Assembly: GCA_963377175.1 (NCBI GenBank) | Contig: CAUJNA010001513.1 | Coordinates: 356,001-420,000, forward strand | Direction of reading: 5' to 3' | Origin: Effrenium voratum | Lineage: Eukaryota > Sar > Dinophyceae > Suessiales > Symbiodiniaceae | DNA: 64,000 bases | Shown here: in pieces, positions 1 through 12,158 of the stretch | Layout: each line of letters starts with the position of its first letter | Position numbering within the stretch: the stretch's first letter is position 1 | Program-made: the position numbers and the translations under genes | Notes under the pieces: generated by a model | Seen by the model: only the letters and a program-made list of their open reading frames with translations | The model's database searches: none | What the model was told of the DNA's origin: nothing

Positions 1-1925
1 GACCTTACTTTTAGTGCAAATGATTGGCCCCGGTTGCATGCAGTTTAGAGCATTAAGTGAGCTTGATCGTGCTTGCTCCATTGAAACACATCGATTCGCG
101 GCAGTCGATTTCGCGCAGGGCTGGACTACAAAGGGCATCCGATTTCGTGGCGCGCTCGTGCGCTTCCGCGAGAGGTTGAAGAAGGATCGCTTGCAGCTCG
201 GAGCAATCGGGCTGACCAAAGCGCGCGCTTGCGGGTGTGGATGTAGCACTGACCCACGTACATAGAGCGACCTCACACGACCGAATTCACCCCAAATGGT
301 GGTTTATGAATTGGGAATAGCTCGCAACCACCTTACTTCAAATTGGCGAAATACTATAATTCAAGCAGAAACAGGATGACCCCCACAACTGGTGGTTTTT
401 ATTTGGGTTCCCATGGTTCAAAGTAAGGTGAAGACGGGTACCGAGCCTCAAAAGGACAACATACCACATGTCCTGGAATTCTGCTGAACAGACAACTGCT
501 TTCGTTGATCGATTCGGGCCAAGGGAATACTGACCAAATCGAGAGTTTCTTTGGACACGATCAATGAGGTTTGCCTCTCGATTGCACCGCAGCTATCCCC
601 CAGCTGAGGACGATTCGACGCGGAAAGAGATGGGGAGCTAAGAACAAGGAGGCCGGCGCCAAAGTCACAGAGAAACGAGCATGTGGATCTTTGTTTCGAA
701 GAAGCTGATAGCTTCATCGTCGCCACGCCCTTTCACCCAGCTTGTCTCGCATGGAACCTGACTGATAGGTGCAAGTGCCGACCTGACGGGTTCAGGCACT
801 GGTGGTTTGTCCGACAACCCCTGTGTGAGCATGGAACCTGCGAGTCTTTCTAGCGTGAATCTGGTTTGTCAGGTGCAATATCCTTAGATCCCGCAGGGTA
901 GGCAGGGTGCTGTGGGAGCAATGACAGAGGCGTTCCCATCTCGTAGCTCAGTGGTTTCAAACATCCGTCGGTTGGGGTGATGTGTATGAGAAAGCCCAGT
1001 TCTTCCAAGACGCTAGTAAAGCCATGGTCTTCGCAGAAGAAGGACGGTGGTTCACCCAAAAGTCGGTGTTTACCCGTGAATGATGCATTCGTAAGTTGGG
1101 GAAACGCGTGAATGATGCCAGCACGAGAGGCAAACACATGAACAGCGTGAATGACCCAGAAATTACCCTCGACCACGTGTACCGGAAAAAGACGTACAAT
1201 GTTGACCCAGGATTGACAAAAAACCCATCCCATTAAATTATTGTGGGGTGTTCTCTCCAGAAGTGATGAATCCCCACTGGAAGGGGACACCCCCCTATGA
1301 AAATCAGCCAGGGGTTTATTAATCCGGGGTGAACATCATGTTGGAGTTGACTCATGTTCGAGTTACTGGGAAGGGAAGCCTGCACCAGTGAAGCTTGGAG
1401 TTGATGTCGGCTCAGAGAGGTCTCTGAGTCTTAGGGAAACCCTCTGCCCAGATTGAACCAGATAAACGATGGGTGAAATTCCAGGTGCTCCACGGGGAGA
1501 AGGAGGATGCTTTTCGTTGAGATCCCTTGCTTCCAATTGGTGAATTGCAGTAATGTTGGCCCCGGATTAAGAAACTCCAGTGTATGAATATGGGGTTTTC
1601 TCTCCAAAAGTGGTAAATCCCCGCTAAAACCAGGGACACCCCCCGTATTAATAAACAGGGGCTGATGAATCGAGCTATCAAAGGCAAGGGCCCACTTTGG
1701 GAACCCCAAAAACATGTGTCGTCTTACGGTGCCAAAGGGGCCAAAGCGGGGGGGTGCATTTGTTATTCAATCCCCGGGTCAACGCTTGGCGCCCAAATTT
1801 GTGAATTCCCACCCCAAGCGGTTTTCAGGTTAAAATCCATTTCCACAATAGACGCAGTTTCCAATCCTGGGTCCTTGGGGGGCCTTGGTTTTTCAGGTTG
1901 GATCCAAGGATCCAAATTTGTGCAG
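1..1925. other. Non-coding stretch
   Basis: No convincing exon on either strand. The only recognisable item is a copy of dispersed repeat E at about 269-365. Open frames on the minus strand around 850-1,290 have no GC-rich coding signature and no recognisable motif. Confidence 0.5.
269..365 (+). repeat. Dispersed repeat E copy
   Basis: GACCTCACACGACC, TTCACCCCAAATGGTGGTTT, GGGAATAGCTCGCAACCACC; continues into GCGAAATACTATAATTCA, paralleled at 48,565. Confidence 0.7.
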
Positions 1926-2070
1926 ACCGTCTGAACGCTCAGATTTACTACCAAAAGCTTCCGAGCTACCTCAGTGCTTCCTGGCCCTTGCGGGGGACTC
2001 TTGGACGAGAAGTCGGGATGTTTTCACCGAGCGCCCGATTTCCGTGGCCGAAATGCGGCCTGCGGCGCAG
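1926..2070 (+). CDS. Candidate exon, unknown product
   Basis: A 145-nt open segment lies between a GTGCAG acceptor and a CAG|GTTGAA donor. It is richer in GC than its flanks and reads as a balanced protein with motifs such as CFLALAGDSW and RPISVAEMRP. It matches nothing else in the window and its family is unknown. Its link to the downstream gene is unproven. A copy of dispersed repeat G begins just after the donor. Confidence 0.35.
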
Positions 2071-2102
2071 GTTGAAAGTAGACTTCAATTTGCTTAATAA
2101 TT

Positions 2103-2190
2103 TCTTTTATTTTCCCCTGTTGGTTTTGAAGGGAATTGATCACTACTGGAAATAATTTTTCCCCAGGCGTCTTAACCAAATGGAAGTAGA
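2103..2190 (+). mobile_element. Element G copy
   Basis: TTTCCCCTGTTGGTTTTGAA, GGGAATTGATCACTACTGGA, GTCTTAACCAAATGG. Same order and spacing as in the copy at 48,187. Confidence 0.65.
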
Positions 2191-4849
2191 TGGTTAATTA
2201 AGATTCCCGGTAGATGGGCAAAGGGGGTGGTTCACCCAACTGTGAGGGGACTAAGCCAGACTTGGGGAATGGTGCAGTCCTCTTTCACCCCGTTGCAAGT
2301 GGGTGGAGGATGAAGAAATCTTAGTGGGCGAAACTGAAACGAGCAATGTGTTGCTTTTATAGCTTCTCAAAGTGAGTTCTAATCCTTATGCCAGATGGTT
2401 GTAATTTCCCTTGCAGTGGTGTCCCACTATGGATTACGGATTGGTCATCGGATGAGGGATCCCCCCTTTGAAGACAACCAGTGTAAGTCAACCGCAAAGT
2501 CCATAGCAATGGGGAAGCTTCCTTTGGTTTGGCGGGTTTCCCTGGTTGCCTGTTGCGGAAAAGGAAAGCATTGAGATTCAGGTCCTTTCACCCGGCTTAG
2601 GTATCGAGTAGGCCAACCACACAATTAGGTCTGTCATTGTTGGGGGGACCTCACAAAATTGTGTTTTTCCTGTTGGCTCACCTTTGAAACCACCCAAAAA
2701 CGAGCACCCTCAAGAAAGACACCCAAATTAATGTGTCAATCGATTGCAAACGAAGAGGATTCCTGCTGGAGGGCCCGCGACATCGGTTCCGTTTTAACCT
2801 TCAGAGAAGAGTCTGAACCGCCGCTTTAAATGGAACAGATACGACCTGCGAAGCAAACACCCAGTACCCAAGCGATTCATAGGACATGAGATGCTTTTGT
2901 TTGGGCAATGGGACTCCACAATGGTTATTCTCTTTGCTGCTTAGTGAACTAGTGCGGGTTTTGTTGAGAATCCGGTTCTCAGAACAAAAGGTTGTTGTCC
3001 AGTCCGATGCCGAGATGAATTTGGTTTCTCTGCGAATATAATCGATCACCTCTGTTGTTCATTCAGATTTGTCCATTGACAGGAACATCACACGATCTCC
3101 GTTCGGACTGTCTGGGCAGTAACCGCTGTTTCAATTACGCACAGCTGTTCTGATGTGCCATATTCTTTGGAGGCTTTGTTTGCCATGTTGGGGGCATCAG
3201 CCATGGGCCATAGTTGATCTTTTCATCCCGAATCAATGTGTTTTTTGCACGCTCAGGACCAAAGACATCAACTCGGCCAATCAGAATTCGCTCTACCTGC
3301 CCCAAACCACCCTGGCCTACTTGCTCGGGCCCAAGTGGAGCTTGCGATGTTCGGCTTGCTGCGTGAACACATGTTTTTGTCCTTCAATGTACTTCTTGGG
3401 AGGTGGTTTTGATTGTGGTAAATGAAAGGGGCCAATGAAACAGGCATGCTAGTTTCGGTGTTTGCCAGTCATGTTTTTGCTTGGATACCTGTTTATATTT
3501 ATTTATTATTTTTATTCCAGTAGCAGCTTTGTTCTAGTTCCTGTTGTTCCCTTTGTTCTCACAGCTTACCCGCTTTGGCGTTTCTGGTTTGCTTTCGTCT
3601 TGGGGTTGGATCCCGTTCAACGGCGGGGCAGCCCATGTACAAACTGGGCAAGGTGCTTGAACCATGTCAAGGCCTAGTTTCCCAGCCCCGAATCAATTGG
3701 CTTGTTCAGTAAACTTTGGCCAAAAAACCCAAACATGTCGGAGGGCCATTTGGGTGTGAAATGGGGCACCACCAACCTGGTCCTCGAACACATGCCCGAG
3801 ATGGGGTCCACCATGTTGCACACACACACACACACCCTTGGGGTCGTTGGAGCCACCAAGGCTGCGTGTGGACAGATGGAGCAAGGTCGACCTGAAGGGG
3901 TGGACGGACACGGGAGAGACTCGGGCAAGCCAAATGGCAATAGGGCAAAATGTTGCTGGACTGACCCCAGTCGCAGAATTCCTCATACTTGGTTGAACAT
4001 CGCTTTGTTGTGTTTATTGAGTATCTCCGGGGAGTGATGTTAGGGGGCAGAACGTCAGCCCAGTTCGGCTGCAAATTTGGCTTGAGCAATCATACCCTGA
4101 GGCGCGTTACAGTCGAACCAGCACGAGGCCTTTCAGCATAGGTGTAAGCATGTGCGAACCGAAGGGATGTCGTTTCAAACAACTCTGGCTGAAACATGTG
4201 CGAACAGGTGTATGGGACAACTTTGCTGGTGTCCACTTGAAGGTCGCGTCAAAGCGGGACCCACTATTTTCTTGATCCAACCCGAACATGACAGCCAAGT
4301 ACCATTCATCCACACATCCCGCAGACTTCACACAACAACTCACAAGTTGTGGACCTGATCAGCATGGTCAGCCAAGCTTAGAGGCCTCACAACAGTTTTG
4401 ACGCCCCCCAAACCTTGCAAATAGCAGTTTGTTAACTTGAACTGTGTGACGGGCAGGGTCCATGGCGCCGGTTTTCGGGTTCACGTTTCAGCCACACAGG
4501 ATGGCGTCCCTTTTAACAGACGAACAGAGAGATGGAAGCAAGCCACAGGATTTGGGATAACCCTGTTCTCTTATTTTGCTGGTGCTCAGCAGGGAATGAG
4601 GGAATGACCCCTATAAACCATGCCTTGTGGTTTCCTTTGATTTAAGGGGACCAATTCCTGGGTTCAGTCCCAACACCCGGACTCGATCATTCCCGAATCG
4701 CACCAGCAAGTTATGGAACCAACCATCCAGTGGGTTGCCACCTGTGAAGCCAAAGATCGTTCCGTGTTGCACGACGGGCTTGCTCTTAGGATGTGGGAAG
4801 CTACCTGGGGACTCACTACTACAAGGACAAGGCAAACCGGGCTCTCTTT

Positions 4850-5340
4850 GGTTGCTTGTTGGTTTGTTTGTTTGTTTGTTTGTTTGTTTGTTTGTTTGTT
4901 TGTTTGTTTGTGTGCGTGCGTGTTTGTTTTTATGTTTGATTGTTTGCATTGGTTGTGTGTACTTTTGTCTGTGTGTTTGTTTGATTGTTTGTTTGATTTT
5001 GTGTGTGCTTTGTTTGTTTGTTTGTTTGTTTGTTTGTTTGTTTGTTTGTTTGTTTGTTTGGTTGGTTGGTTGTTTGGTTGGTTGGTTGGTTGGTTGGTTG
5101 GTTGGTTGGTTGTTTGTGTTGTTTGTGCATGTGTTGAGTTGTTTGTTTGTTTGTTTGTTTGTTTGTGTTTTAGTTTGTTTGATTGTTTGTTTGTGTTGTT
5201 TATGCATGTTGGTTAGTTTGTTTGTTGTTTGTTTGTTTGTTTGTTTGTGTGTTTGTTTCTTTGTTTGTTTGTTTGTTAGTTTGCTTGTTGTTTGTTTTCT
5301 TTGTTTTGTTCTGCTTGTTTCTTTGTTTGTTTGTGTTGTA
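4850..5340. repeat. (TTTG)n block with TTGG variants
   Basis: Nearly 500 bp of GTTT/GGTT units. It creates stop-free Cys/Val/Phe-rich frames on + and Lys/Thr/Asn/Gln-rich frames on -, which are not genes. Confidence 0.97.
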
Positions 5341-5689
5341 TATTCGCTTAGCACCGATATGTCAGACACAAATGGCTATCAGGTGCCCAGATGAAGCTTC
5401 TGTTGATGCGGTGAGAGCAACCTTTGTAGATGGCACTGGGGGGCAGAAAGAGGGCCAATCGCGGATTGTTGTTACGTACTGTATGTGCTTCAAGACGCTG
5501 TGTCTTGTTTTGAGAGCTTGCCTTGTGATTGTTGTTTGTTGTGCTTTCTTTGTCATTGCTCTTGTTTGGATAGTCATTGTCTTGTTGGTTGGCCATGTTA
5601 TGCCTCTATTTGTCTTGTTGCTGTTGTTCCTCTTGTTCTTATGGTTTTCCTTGTTGCTCTTGTTATTATTGTTCTGCTCGCTCTTGTTG

Positions 5690-5830
5690 TTCTTGCGCTT
5701 CTTTGTTTTTGCTCTTGCTCTTGCTCCTTGTCTTCTTCTTCTCCTCGTCCTCTTCCTCCTCCTCCTCCTCCTCCTCCTCCTCCTCCTCCTCCTTCGCCTT
5801 CTCCTTTGCCCTCATCTTCTTCTTTCTCTT
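5690..5830. repeat. Pyrimidine-rich block with (CCT)n
   Basis: CTTGCTCTTG-like words, then about fourteen CCT units. Confidence 0.95.
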
Positions 5831-6876
5831 GTACGCTAGTCTTCACATGGCTTTGTAGAAGCCAGGCATCCAACTCCGTGTGAGCTATGTTCCCCCCTGA
5901 GTTCCTTAGTATCCAGCTGGTTTCACCCTAAGCATCGCTCTGAGCAACATACGCAAACAACTTCAAACTACATGTTTTCCATGGAACTGCCTTGGACACC
6001 AACATCATGGCATCATGGCTGGTTTCTTGTGGGAACAAATCGACCCGAAGGGATCTTGTCGAGCTATACCTGGCGGCTTTGTTTTGTTTTGTTGGCACGT
6101 CGAATTGGTTGAACCCATGATCCGATGATCCGCGATTTGGATTTCGCAACCGTCCACAGCATGACACCTTTGTTGCATTTTGCTTGGATGTTAGGACTCT
6201 AACTTTTTGCCAACCAATGGGTTTTCCATTCAACCACCAACAGTTAAACTTTTAGCAGGGGAGCAGAAAGCAACCGAGAAACATTGACATGGTCTTTTCT
6301 GATGGGCAGGTGCGAATCTACTGGAAGATCCTGGACGCTGGAAAGCATATCATCGACAACTACTCTGGCACTTTGGTGAAGGATCTCGGTGCTTTTGGGT
6401 GGTGTTGGACTTCTTTTTTTTTTTATAGGGAGGGAGCATTTACTCCTCTTCAGGTCAAAGATATGTCAAGCATTCTTCTTTTTTTTTGGGGGGGGGCTTT
6501 TAAGCCTTTAGCCTCTGAGCTGGGAGGGGTTAGACGGACCATTTTTTGTTTTTAGACCTAAGTCCTTGGAATCTCACCTCCATCTCCACCCAGCATTAAA
6601 TTGGCTATCCCTTTCTGTGACTTGTTGGCCTTGTTGTATTTCACGGGGGTTATATAAAAAAAAATGTTCTCTGGATCGGCTTTGCTCTTGTATCTTTCCA
6701 AAGCCAGAAGGCCTGCATGTCTTTCGTGTTTTTTTCAGCCAGTTGGCTTGAAACGAAAAGTTGTTACAAAAAGCGGACCCCAAAAATCACAGGTTCCTCA
6801 GCTAGGAAAGCAGCTATCCACGACAAAGGCCCCAGATATTGAAGGAGGTCCCACCTGAGTTGCCCACTCCAAAAAG

Positions 6877-7068
6877 GTGTGGAGGGAGCCCACGAGCCCG
6901 GCGCGGCACGGCTCGAGCCGAGGCATGTACTTGTTCGCCAGCGCGCAGTTGCCGACCTGCCTGGGGGTCCCGGGGAACGCCATCCCCACTGGGTTTGTTT
7001 GGCCGGAGAAGTATCCCAAGAAGTTCGCCGCAAGTGTGGAGGAGGCCTCTTGGCCGGGGAGCGAATGG
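6877..7068 (+). CDS. Candidate exon, unknown product
   Basis: A 192-nt GC-rich island (64 codons, phase 0 at both ends) is bounded by an AAG|GTG acceptor and a TGG|GTGAAA donor. The translation has motifs such as MYLFASAQLP, CLGVPGNAIP and GFVWPEKYPKKF and looks like real protein. An internal ATG (GMYLF) could be a start but nothing supports it. The family is not recognised. Good composition and splice sites support it; no homologous copy does. Confidence 0.45.
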
Positions 7069-8289
7069 GTGAAAACCCTTTGGGATATGGAGAGGTGATG
7101 AACCCGGATGTCAGCAATGGCTATAGGTGGCGTTTGTGGGCCTTGGGTGCGGGTCCCCGAAGAGTTGGAAAGTTGCGCTTTGCGTACGGTTGTGTTAGGG
7201 GCAAACCGGGCCTGCTTTCACAGTCTTGAAAGTCAGCCGCGCAGCTCCATCCAGCATTGGCAACTTGCGCCTTGCTCGCGCGCAGAATGCTGGTTTACCG
7301 CACTCCAGGGGAGCTGGCTGTTAAACAGCCCCAAAATGGGCAAATGTTTGTCCACTAGGAAGCCAACAAGAGAGTGTTGTCAGGCTTGTGTCCACTTGTC
7401 CAGCCCAATAGTGAGCACCCAGGACATGCAGGATTTCCTTTCGCCAGTGCGCCGAATTCCTTGGCCCAGGTCTGGGCGAACAATCGCGCGGGGCTCTATG
7501 GCAAGAAGGCGCGCCTGAGACTCTCACGGTGAGTCCTTACGGCTGGGACCAGATGGTCTGTGTACGGTTTTCTGCCTTTGAACACCCTTGCGCACTTGGC
7601 AGCAACCACGGACTGGCTGGGATAGTTGCAAAATCTGAATTGCATCTCCGAGTCAGTGCGTCACTGTAGAAACGACAAGGTTGATGGTTGTTCTTCATAG
7701 GGATCAACTATTTGTTTCAACGTTCGTGTTCAGAAGCGCAAGAGAGGTATTTCTTGCCTTCAGGCATATCTGTGGTTTTACCGGGCGATGTGAGATGACA
7801 AGGGCAATATTGAATGGATTTTGCCCATCAGCGCTTTAGGCCCACTTTCTGTGATACCGAGCAGACCCCCGCAAGTGATCAAAAAGGAAACTAGCCATGG
7901 GGACAGCCCAGTTTGGTATCAAAGACGGCATGGGCGTCCCAGGGTATTCCTCCAGAGTGTTCCCGCGGGCCCGAGGTAATACCCAGAAAGACAGGCCTGG
8001 TGTTCCACCCAACCCGACCTTTCTTCGGCGTGATATGTGATTTCTGGCAGGTCCAGGGCATGAAGTTCGCGGCCCTCACGCTGAAAGAGAAGCCTGGTCT
8101 ATTCGCACTGTCATTATGTGTCCATTGGAAATGATGCGGATGCATGTACGTGTATGTTTTGTATTTTTGTGTGTTTCCACGAAATGATGCATGTGTATGT
8201 TTGTGTATCTTTGCGCGTTTCGATTCCTGGGCGTCCCTTCACATCCAACATCGGACATCTGTCCCGTTTCCGAAAGCCACTGGGCAAAG

Positions 8290-8410
8290 GAAGGAGTCGA
8301 ACGGGGGCACCTACTACATCCTCTTCAGCAACAAGCCCCCGTCAGACCCAAGCCTACCCGGGTCCGACTGCTCTGCTGGCACCACTCTGAAGTACGGCTT
8401 CCTGGCTTCA
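8290..8410 (+). CDS. Candidate exon, unknown product
   Basis: GC-rich coding-like segment after an AAAG|G acceptor. It contains GTYYILFSNKPP and a cysteine-containing stretch (GSDCSAGTTLKYGFLA). The donor is uncertain; a GC dinucleotide after CTG near 8,402 is possible. No match elsewhere in the window and no known family seen. Flanks from 7,069 to 8,289 and from 8,411 to 10,216 hold no clear gene, only a short GT tract (about 8,614-8,632) and scattered repeat fragments. Confidence 0.4.
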
Positions 8411-10101
8411 ACTTACCTCCAGCACTGCCTGGCCTTCTGCTTTTGAATAAAATCAAGGACTGGACCAAAATAAGGAGCTCGATCTCGGTCCCATGAACAC
8501 TTGGAGCTTTGGGATGTTTACCACTGATGAGCGAGCTGTGCAGTTGCGGGGTGTTGCCTTGGGTTTTCAGGGGATGCTTACCAGAATGGAAGCCCCCTCA
8601 AGAAGAACAAGGTGTGTGTGTGTGTGTGCGCGTGTGGTTGCATTCATCGAGGGTCAACATAATCTTGCCCGGAAGGAAGCGGAGTCAAGGGTGGAGATAG
8701 GACAAGCTTGGCTTGTTCCTCAATGGGTGGATTCTCAAAAGAATCAAAGATCTCCTTGATATGGGAAGCTACTGGAAGCATACCTGCTTCGTTTGGACCG
8801 CGCTTTCAGCTCCAACTCGGTTTTGCTTTGGCCCTCAACTTTCCATTCTTCAGTTTCCCGTGCAGTGTTTAGCCTACCGCACCCAACATCATGTTGTGTG
8901 TTGCCAAACAGCAGCACAACACAGGAGCGAACAGCAAATGACGAAAACACAACATACAAAAACATGGCTTACACACTTCAAATGCAAAAGCAACAACATC
9001 AGCCAAGCAGCCAATCAGCCAACCAACCAAGAAACAAGCACGCAGCAAGCAAACATACGTACAACACAAACACCACTCACCAATGCAATTGACCCCCCAA
9101 ACGTGTTTTCTGTTGCCCCAGAAGAAGCAGAGAACCCACGCTTCATTCACCGTCGCGCTTTTCATTGGAACCCGTCCGCTTCTTATCCGAGGTACCAAGC
9201 CCAAGTCCAAGGTTCGCCTTGCAGGGGACTTTGTGCCAACCTGGCAGGGCACCACCTGGAAGGCGATTCGATCGATTCGCGAGAAGATGCTTTGGGATGC
9301 GGAGGGTCGGGGCGGATACTTTCGGCTGGAAGAAAGCTGCGGCTTGGGACGCGGAGGTGATGGTATTGGATATAGGGGGACGGTGTCTACTTCCCTTGGG
9401 GGGTCTAAGCCGCAATTGGGGCTGGTTCTAGCTGTACTTTCCTTAGTCTGATCCCCATCCCAATCTTCTACCTAGAAAGTGGCAAACCTGAAAATTCAAG
9501 AAGTCCCTGGTCCGCTTCGAAGGGAAGCCATTCAAAAAGCAAGTTCAAGTGGCTAAAACAAAGCCCACTTTTTGTGACAGCAGCTTCTTCTGACACCTGC
9601 GTGGTAGGTTTTCTCCAAGGACACACTTTCCCTCATTTGTGGTTCATGGCCCCCTTTGAAGGACAGAAGGGGCACTGCTGTAACACTTGTTTGCAACCGT
9701 GGTGTTTGCCCTTCCACGATAAACCACGAGGGGAACGGCGACAAGACACATGTTCAAACGGGGGAACTCCTGACCCCTCCCTGTGCCTGCGTCAAAGGAC
9801 ACCCAACAGGTTCTTGATTGAACGACGGTGTTTCCATGGATGTGTCTTTCATTGGCACCCCTTTTTGGTGGGTTTTCTTTAAAGGGACTCAAGAGGAAGA
9901 CGCACTTGGGGGGAAGGGCAAAACCCTATGGGCTTTGTCAAACACGGACGCTTCTGGGGATCCCCTGGACACATGCGGCCCGCATGCTTTTGCGTCAAAG
10001 GAACCGGCCATATTTTTGCACAGGAGGGTGTTTTAACCTGGGGAAGCCTTAAAATGGGTTGCTTTCCTTTGGTTCCCCCTTCCAACCAATACCCTCCAAC
10101 A

Positions 10102-10134
10102 TATACATATATAATATATATATATATACATTAT
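10102..10134. repeat. TA-rich microsatellite
   Basis: Short ATATAT tract between non-coding flanks. A second small TA run occurs near 10,594-10,606. Confidence 0.8.
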
Positions 10135-10216
10135 AACTTTATCACCATATATGGAAATTCAAGCAGCTGCTTGAAGCAACGGCTTTTAGCTCCCTGCTCT
10201 CCTTTCGCTCAACGAG

Positions 10217-10297
10217 ATCTACTTGGACGCGGAGCCCTGGCAGCCCTTCGGTGGGCTCAACGCCAAGTGCGGCGCTCTCGCGGCGGCGACGTCGCAG
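10217..10297 (+). CDS. Candidate exon, unknown product
   Basis: An 81-nt island (27 codons, phase 0 to phase 0) lies between an AACGAG acceptor and a TCGCAG|GTGGCG donor. It is far richer in GC than its flanks. Motifs are IYLDAEPWQPFGG and LNAKCGALAAATSQ. The reading frame stays open past the donor, so the 3' edge is tentative. Unknown family. Confidence 0.45.
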
Positions 10298-10557
10298 GTG
10301 GCGGACAAGTCGGACGCCCGGCGAGCCCGGGGCAGTCGGGGGAGTCGGGGAGTCGGGGGCTGCGCGAGTTTTAGGCGCTGGAGGAATCGCGACTCGAAGT
10401 GTGTCTGATGTTGAAAACAAATGTTCACAACAAGCATGAGCTTCTTACTGTTTGTGGTTGGTTGCGAAATCCATTTGGCACCACTAAAGGAAACCATGGT
10501 TCAAGCCAGTGTTTGGAATTTGCAGGGGAATCATCCTTCCAGGGTTTGTTAGACGGT

Positions 10558-10580
10558 CTAAACCCTAAACCCTAAACCTC
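10558..10580. repeat. Interstitial telomere-like motif (CCCTAAA)n
   Basis: About three units of CCCTAAA, the C-rich strand of a TTTAGGG telomere repeat. Too short to be a chromosome end. Confidence 0.7.
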
Positions 10581-10884
10581 TATTCTCTACTCTAGTATAT
10601 ATATATATGTTTACCCTACAACGGGTGCGCCCGCAGGGGGCTTTCTTAAGACTTTCTTTTCAGTTCTGCACGTGTCCCGCAAGCTTCCAAATCGGTTTCG
10701 TTGTTCAAACCCAAGTTTCGTGCAAAAATCACAAATTTTGCCACGCGCTATGCAGATTTCGTCCGAACCACAGTATGTGCTTGACTTTAGGTGGTCAGGG
10801 GACTTTGTGGATGTGTTTGCGGTCCTGCCAATGCAGGACAAGGCGTCCAACTCGGAAGGTGAGAGTGCATGTGTAGGCCAGCAG

Positions 10885-10990
10885 CAGTGCGCCTGCCAGC
10901 CGCACCAACCTCAAGCTGCAACTTCCCACCAAGTTCTGGACAGAACCAAGCTGGTGGGGTCCAACGGCTCCGTGCCGCACTCAAGTCACG
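10885..10990 (+). CDS. Candidate exon, unknown product
   Basis: In one frame this GC-rich segment reads as well-balanced protein containing NLKLQLPTKFW, EPSWWGPTAPC and RTQVTAKQD. It starts after a GCAG acceptor and can end at an ACG|GC donor, as most introns of this window do. The frame stops at TAA shortly afterwards. The aromatic, proline and cysteine content suggests an extracellular protein. Family not recognised. Confidence 0.4.
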
Positions 10991-12046
10991 GCAAAACAGG
11001 ATCCCCGCAATGCCCTGTAACAATCTCATGCGGAAGCCCTTATTAGGGAGAGCAGCCTTTGGAGGAGGCGGGTTTTTCGGGGCAAGTTTGCTTCTTGCAC
11101 GACCTGGCTTGTTTTAGGTACGGTGTCAGTATGTGCCAAACAGCATCATTCCTTACCATCAAAGGATTTTTTAGTGCCAAAGGCCCACACGTGGCAAAGA
11201 CCCGGGAGCCGAGGTGGACTGCTCTCTTGTCTCACGTCAAGAGATAAAACGACCCAATCCGATTTGCCTAGGAACAAGCACTCAACGGTTGGCTCTCTTT
11301 TTGTTTGTTGTTCTTTTGGGCTTGTGTGTTTGCCTTGCGGACATAGGCGATCTCGGCTTGGGGAGCTGCTGATTCGCCTGCGAATATTGGTCTGTCCGGG
11401 GTAGCTGAATAATTGTTGCGCAGGGAGAGAGCACCGTGGCCATCCGAAGACCCTGTGCCCCCTTGTCGTGGTGACTCTCTTCCAAGCGTTCTGTGGCCTC
11501 TAGAGCTCTCAGCTTGTAACAGCTTGTACCTACCGTTGCCGAGCTTAACCGACTTTTGCCCTTTGGCTCAAACAGCAAATTGCGGTGGCAGGAAGTTAAA
11601 CCGACCTTATGATGTGTCTGATTCCGGCAACCAGTTTTTTTCAAGGGCTTTGCACTGTGAAGATGTCATTTCTGGATCATCCAGACAAGTAAGATGTTGC
11701 GTGTCACCTGCCCTATGTCCCTTTGCCCATTCAAAGTGATGGGTCAATACACCCGGGTCTGAAACTGTAAGGTTTTTGGTCACTTTCTGCTGCCAAGGCC
11801 ACCCCCTTTGCAGGTGGCACCGTTTTTTGGGCTCCACGACCCGCTAAATTCTTTACAGAGGGGGGGCCGGGCCCATATGCCAAAGATGATTGGTGTGCCC
11901 GTGTGCCCAGTATCTTTTTGTGGGCTCCACGACCCCGCGAAATCTTCTGGAGGGGGCCCATGTGCCAACCTGAGGATTCACAGCCCCGCAGAATCCAAGA
12001 GGGGGGGGGCAAACATGTACCAAAGATGTGCGTGCGCATCTCTGAG
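10991..12046. other. Non-coding stretch
   Basis: No supported exon. Sequence around 11,820-12,010 carries repeated fragments of the form GGGCTCCACGACCC(CG/GC), a local imperfect duplication. Confidence 0.4.
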
Positions 12047-12158
12047 GACTGCCAGATGAAAGCCCTGACGGCGAACCACCCCTACTTCCAATTCCTGGCG
12101 AAGGACAAGGAGCCGGCGCTCTGTGCCACCTCCAGCACCTGCGATGCCCCTATCACAG
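12047..12158 (+). CDS. Exon: PAN/Apple-like module, first part
   Basis: Starts after CTCTGAG. The translation begins DCQMKALTANHPYFQF and ends LCATSSTCDAPITG, giving the spacing C...HPYFQF...C-x5-C typical of PAN/Apple-like folds. I end it at a GC donor (ACA G|GC) because joining to 13,260 restores a glycine codon and gives TG-QKDQWQIYSKHG, a natural end of such a module. The intron is 1,101 nt with a C-rich tract before its acceptor. A disulphide-rich binding module is an inference from the cysteine pattern. Confidence 0.6.

Larger units (their letters stand above)
2191..6876. other. Non-coding stretch with simple repeats
   Basis: I see no supported exon in this interval. It holds a short CA tract (about 3,820-3,835), the TTTG block at 4,850-5,340, the CCT-rich pyrimidine block near 5,690-5,830, and a fragment of repeat D at about 6,240-6,285. 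The long open frames here are products of stop-free simple repeats. Confidence 0.5.

Noticed and set aside
850..1290. Minus-strand frame of 146 residues
   Set aside because: No motif, no GC elevation, no homologous copy, and opposite to every supported exon.
4611..5839. Long open frames of about 250 residues on both strands
   Set aside because: They are translations of the TTTG block and CCT tract (Cys/Val/Phe or Lys/Thr/Asn/Gln repeats) with no exon-like composition.
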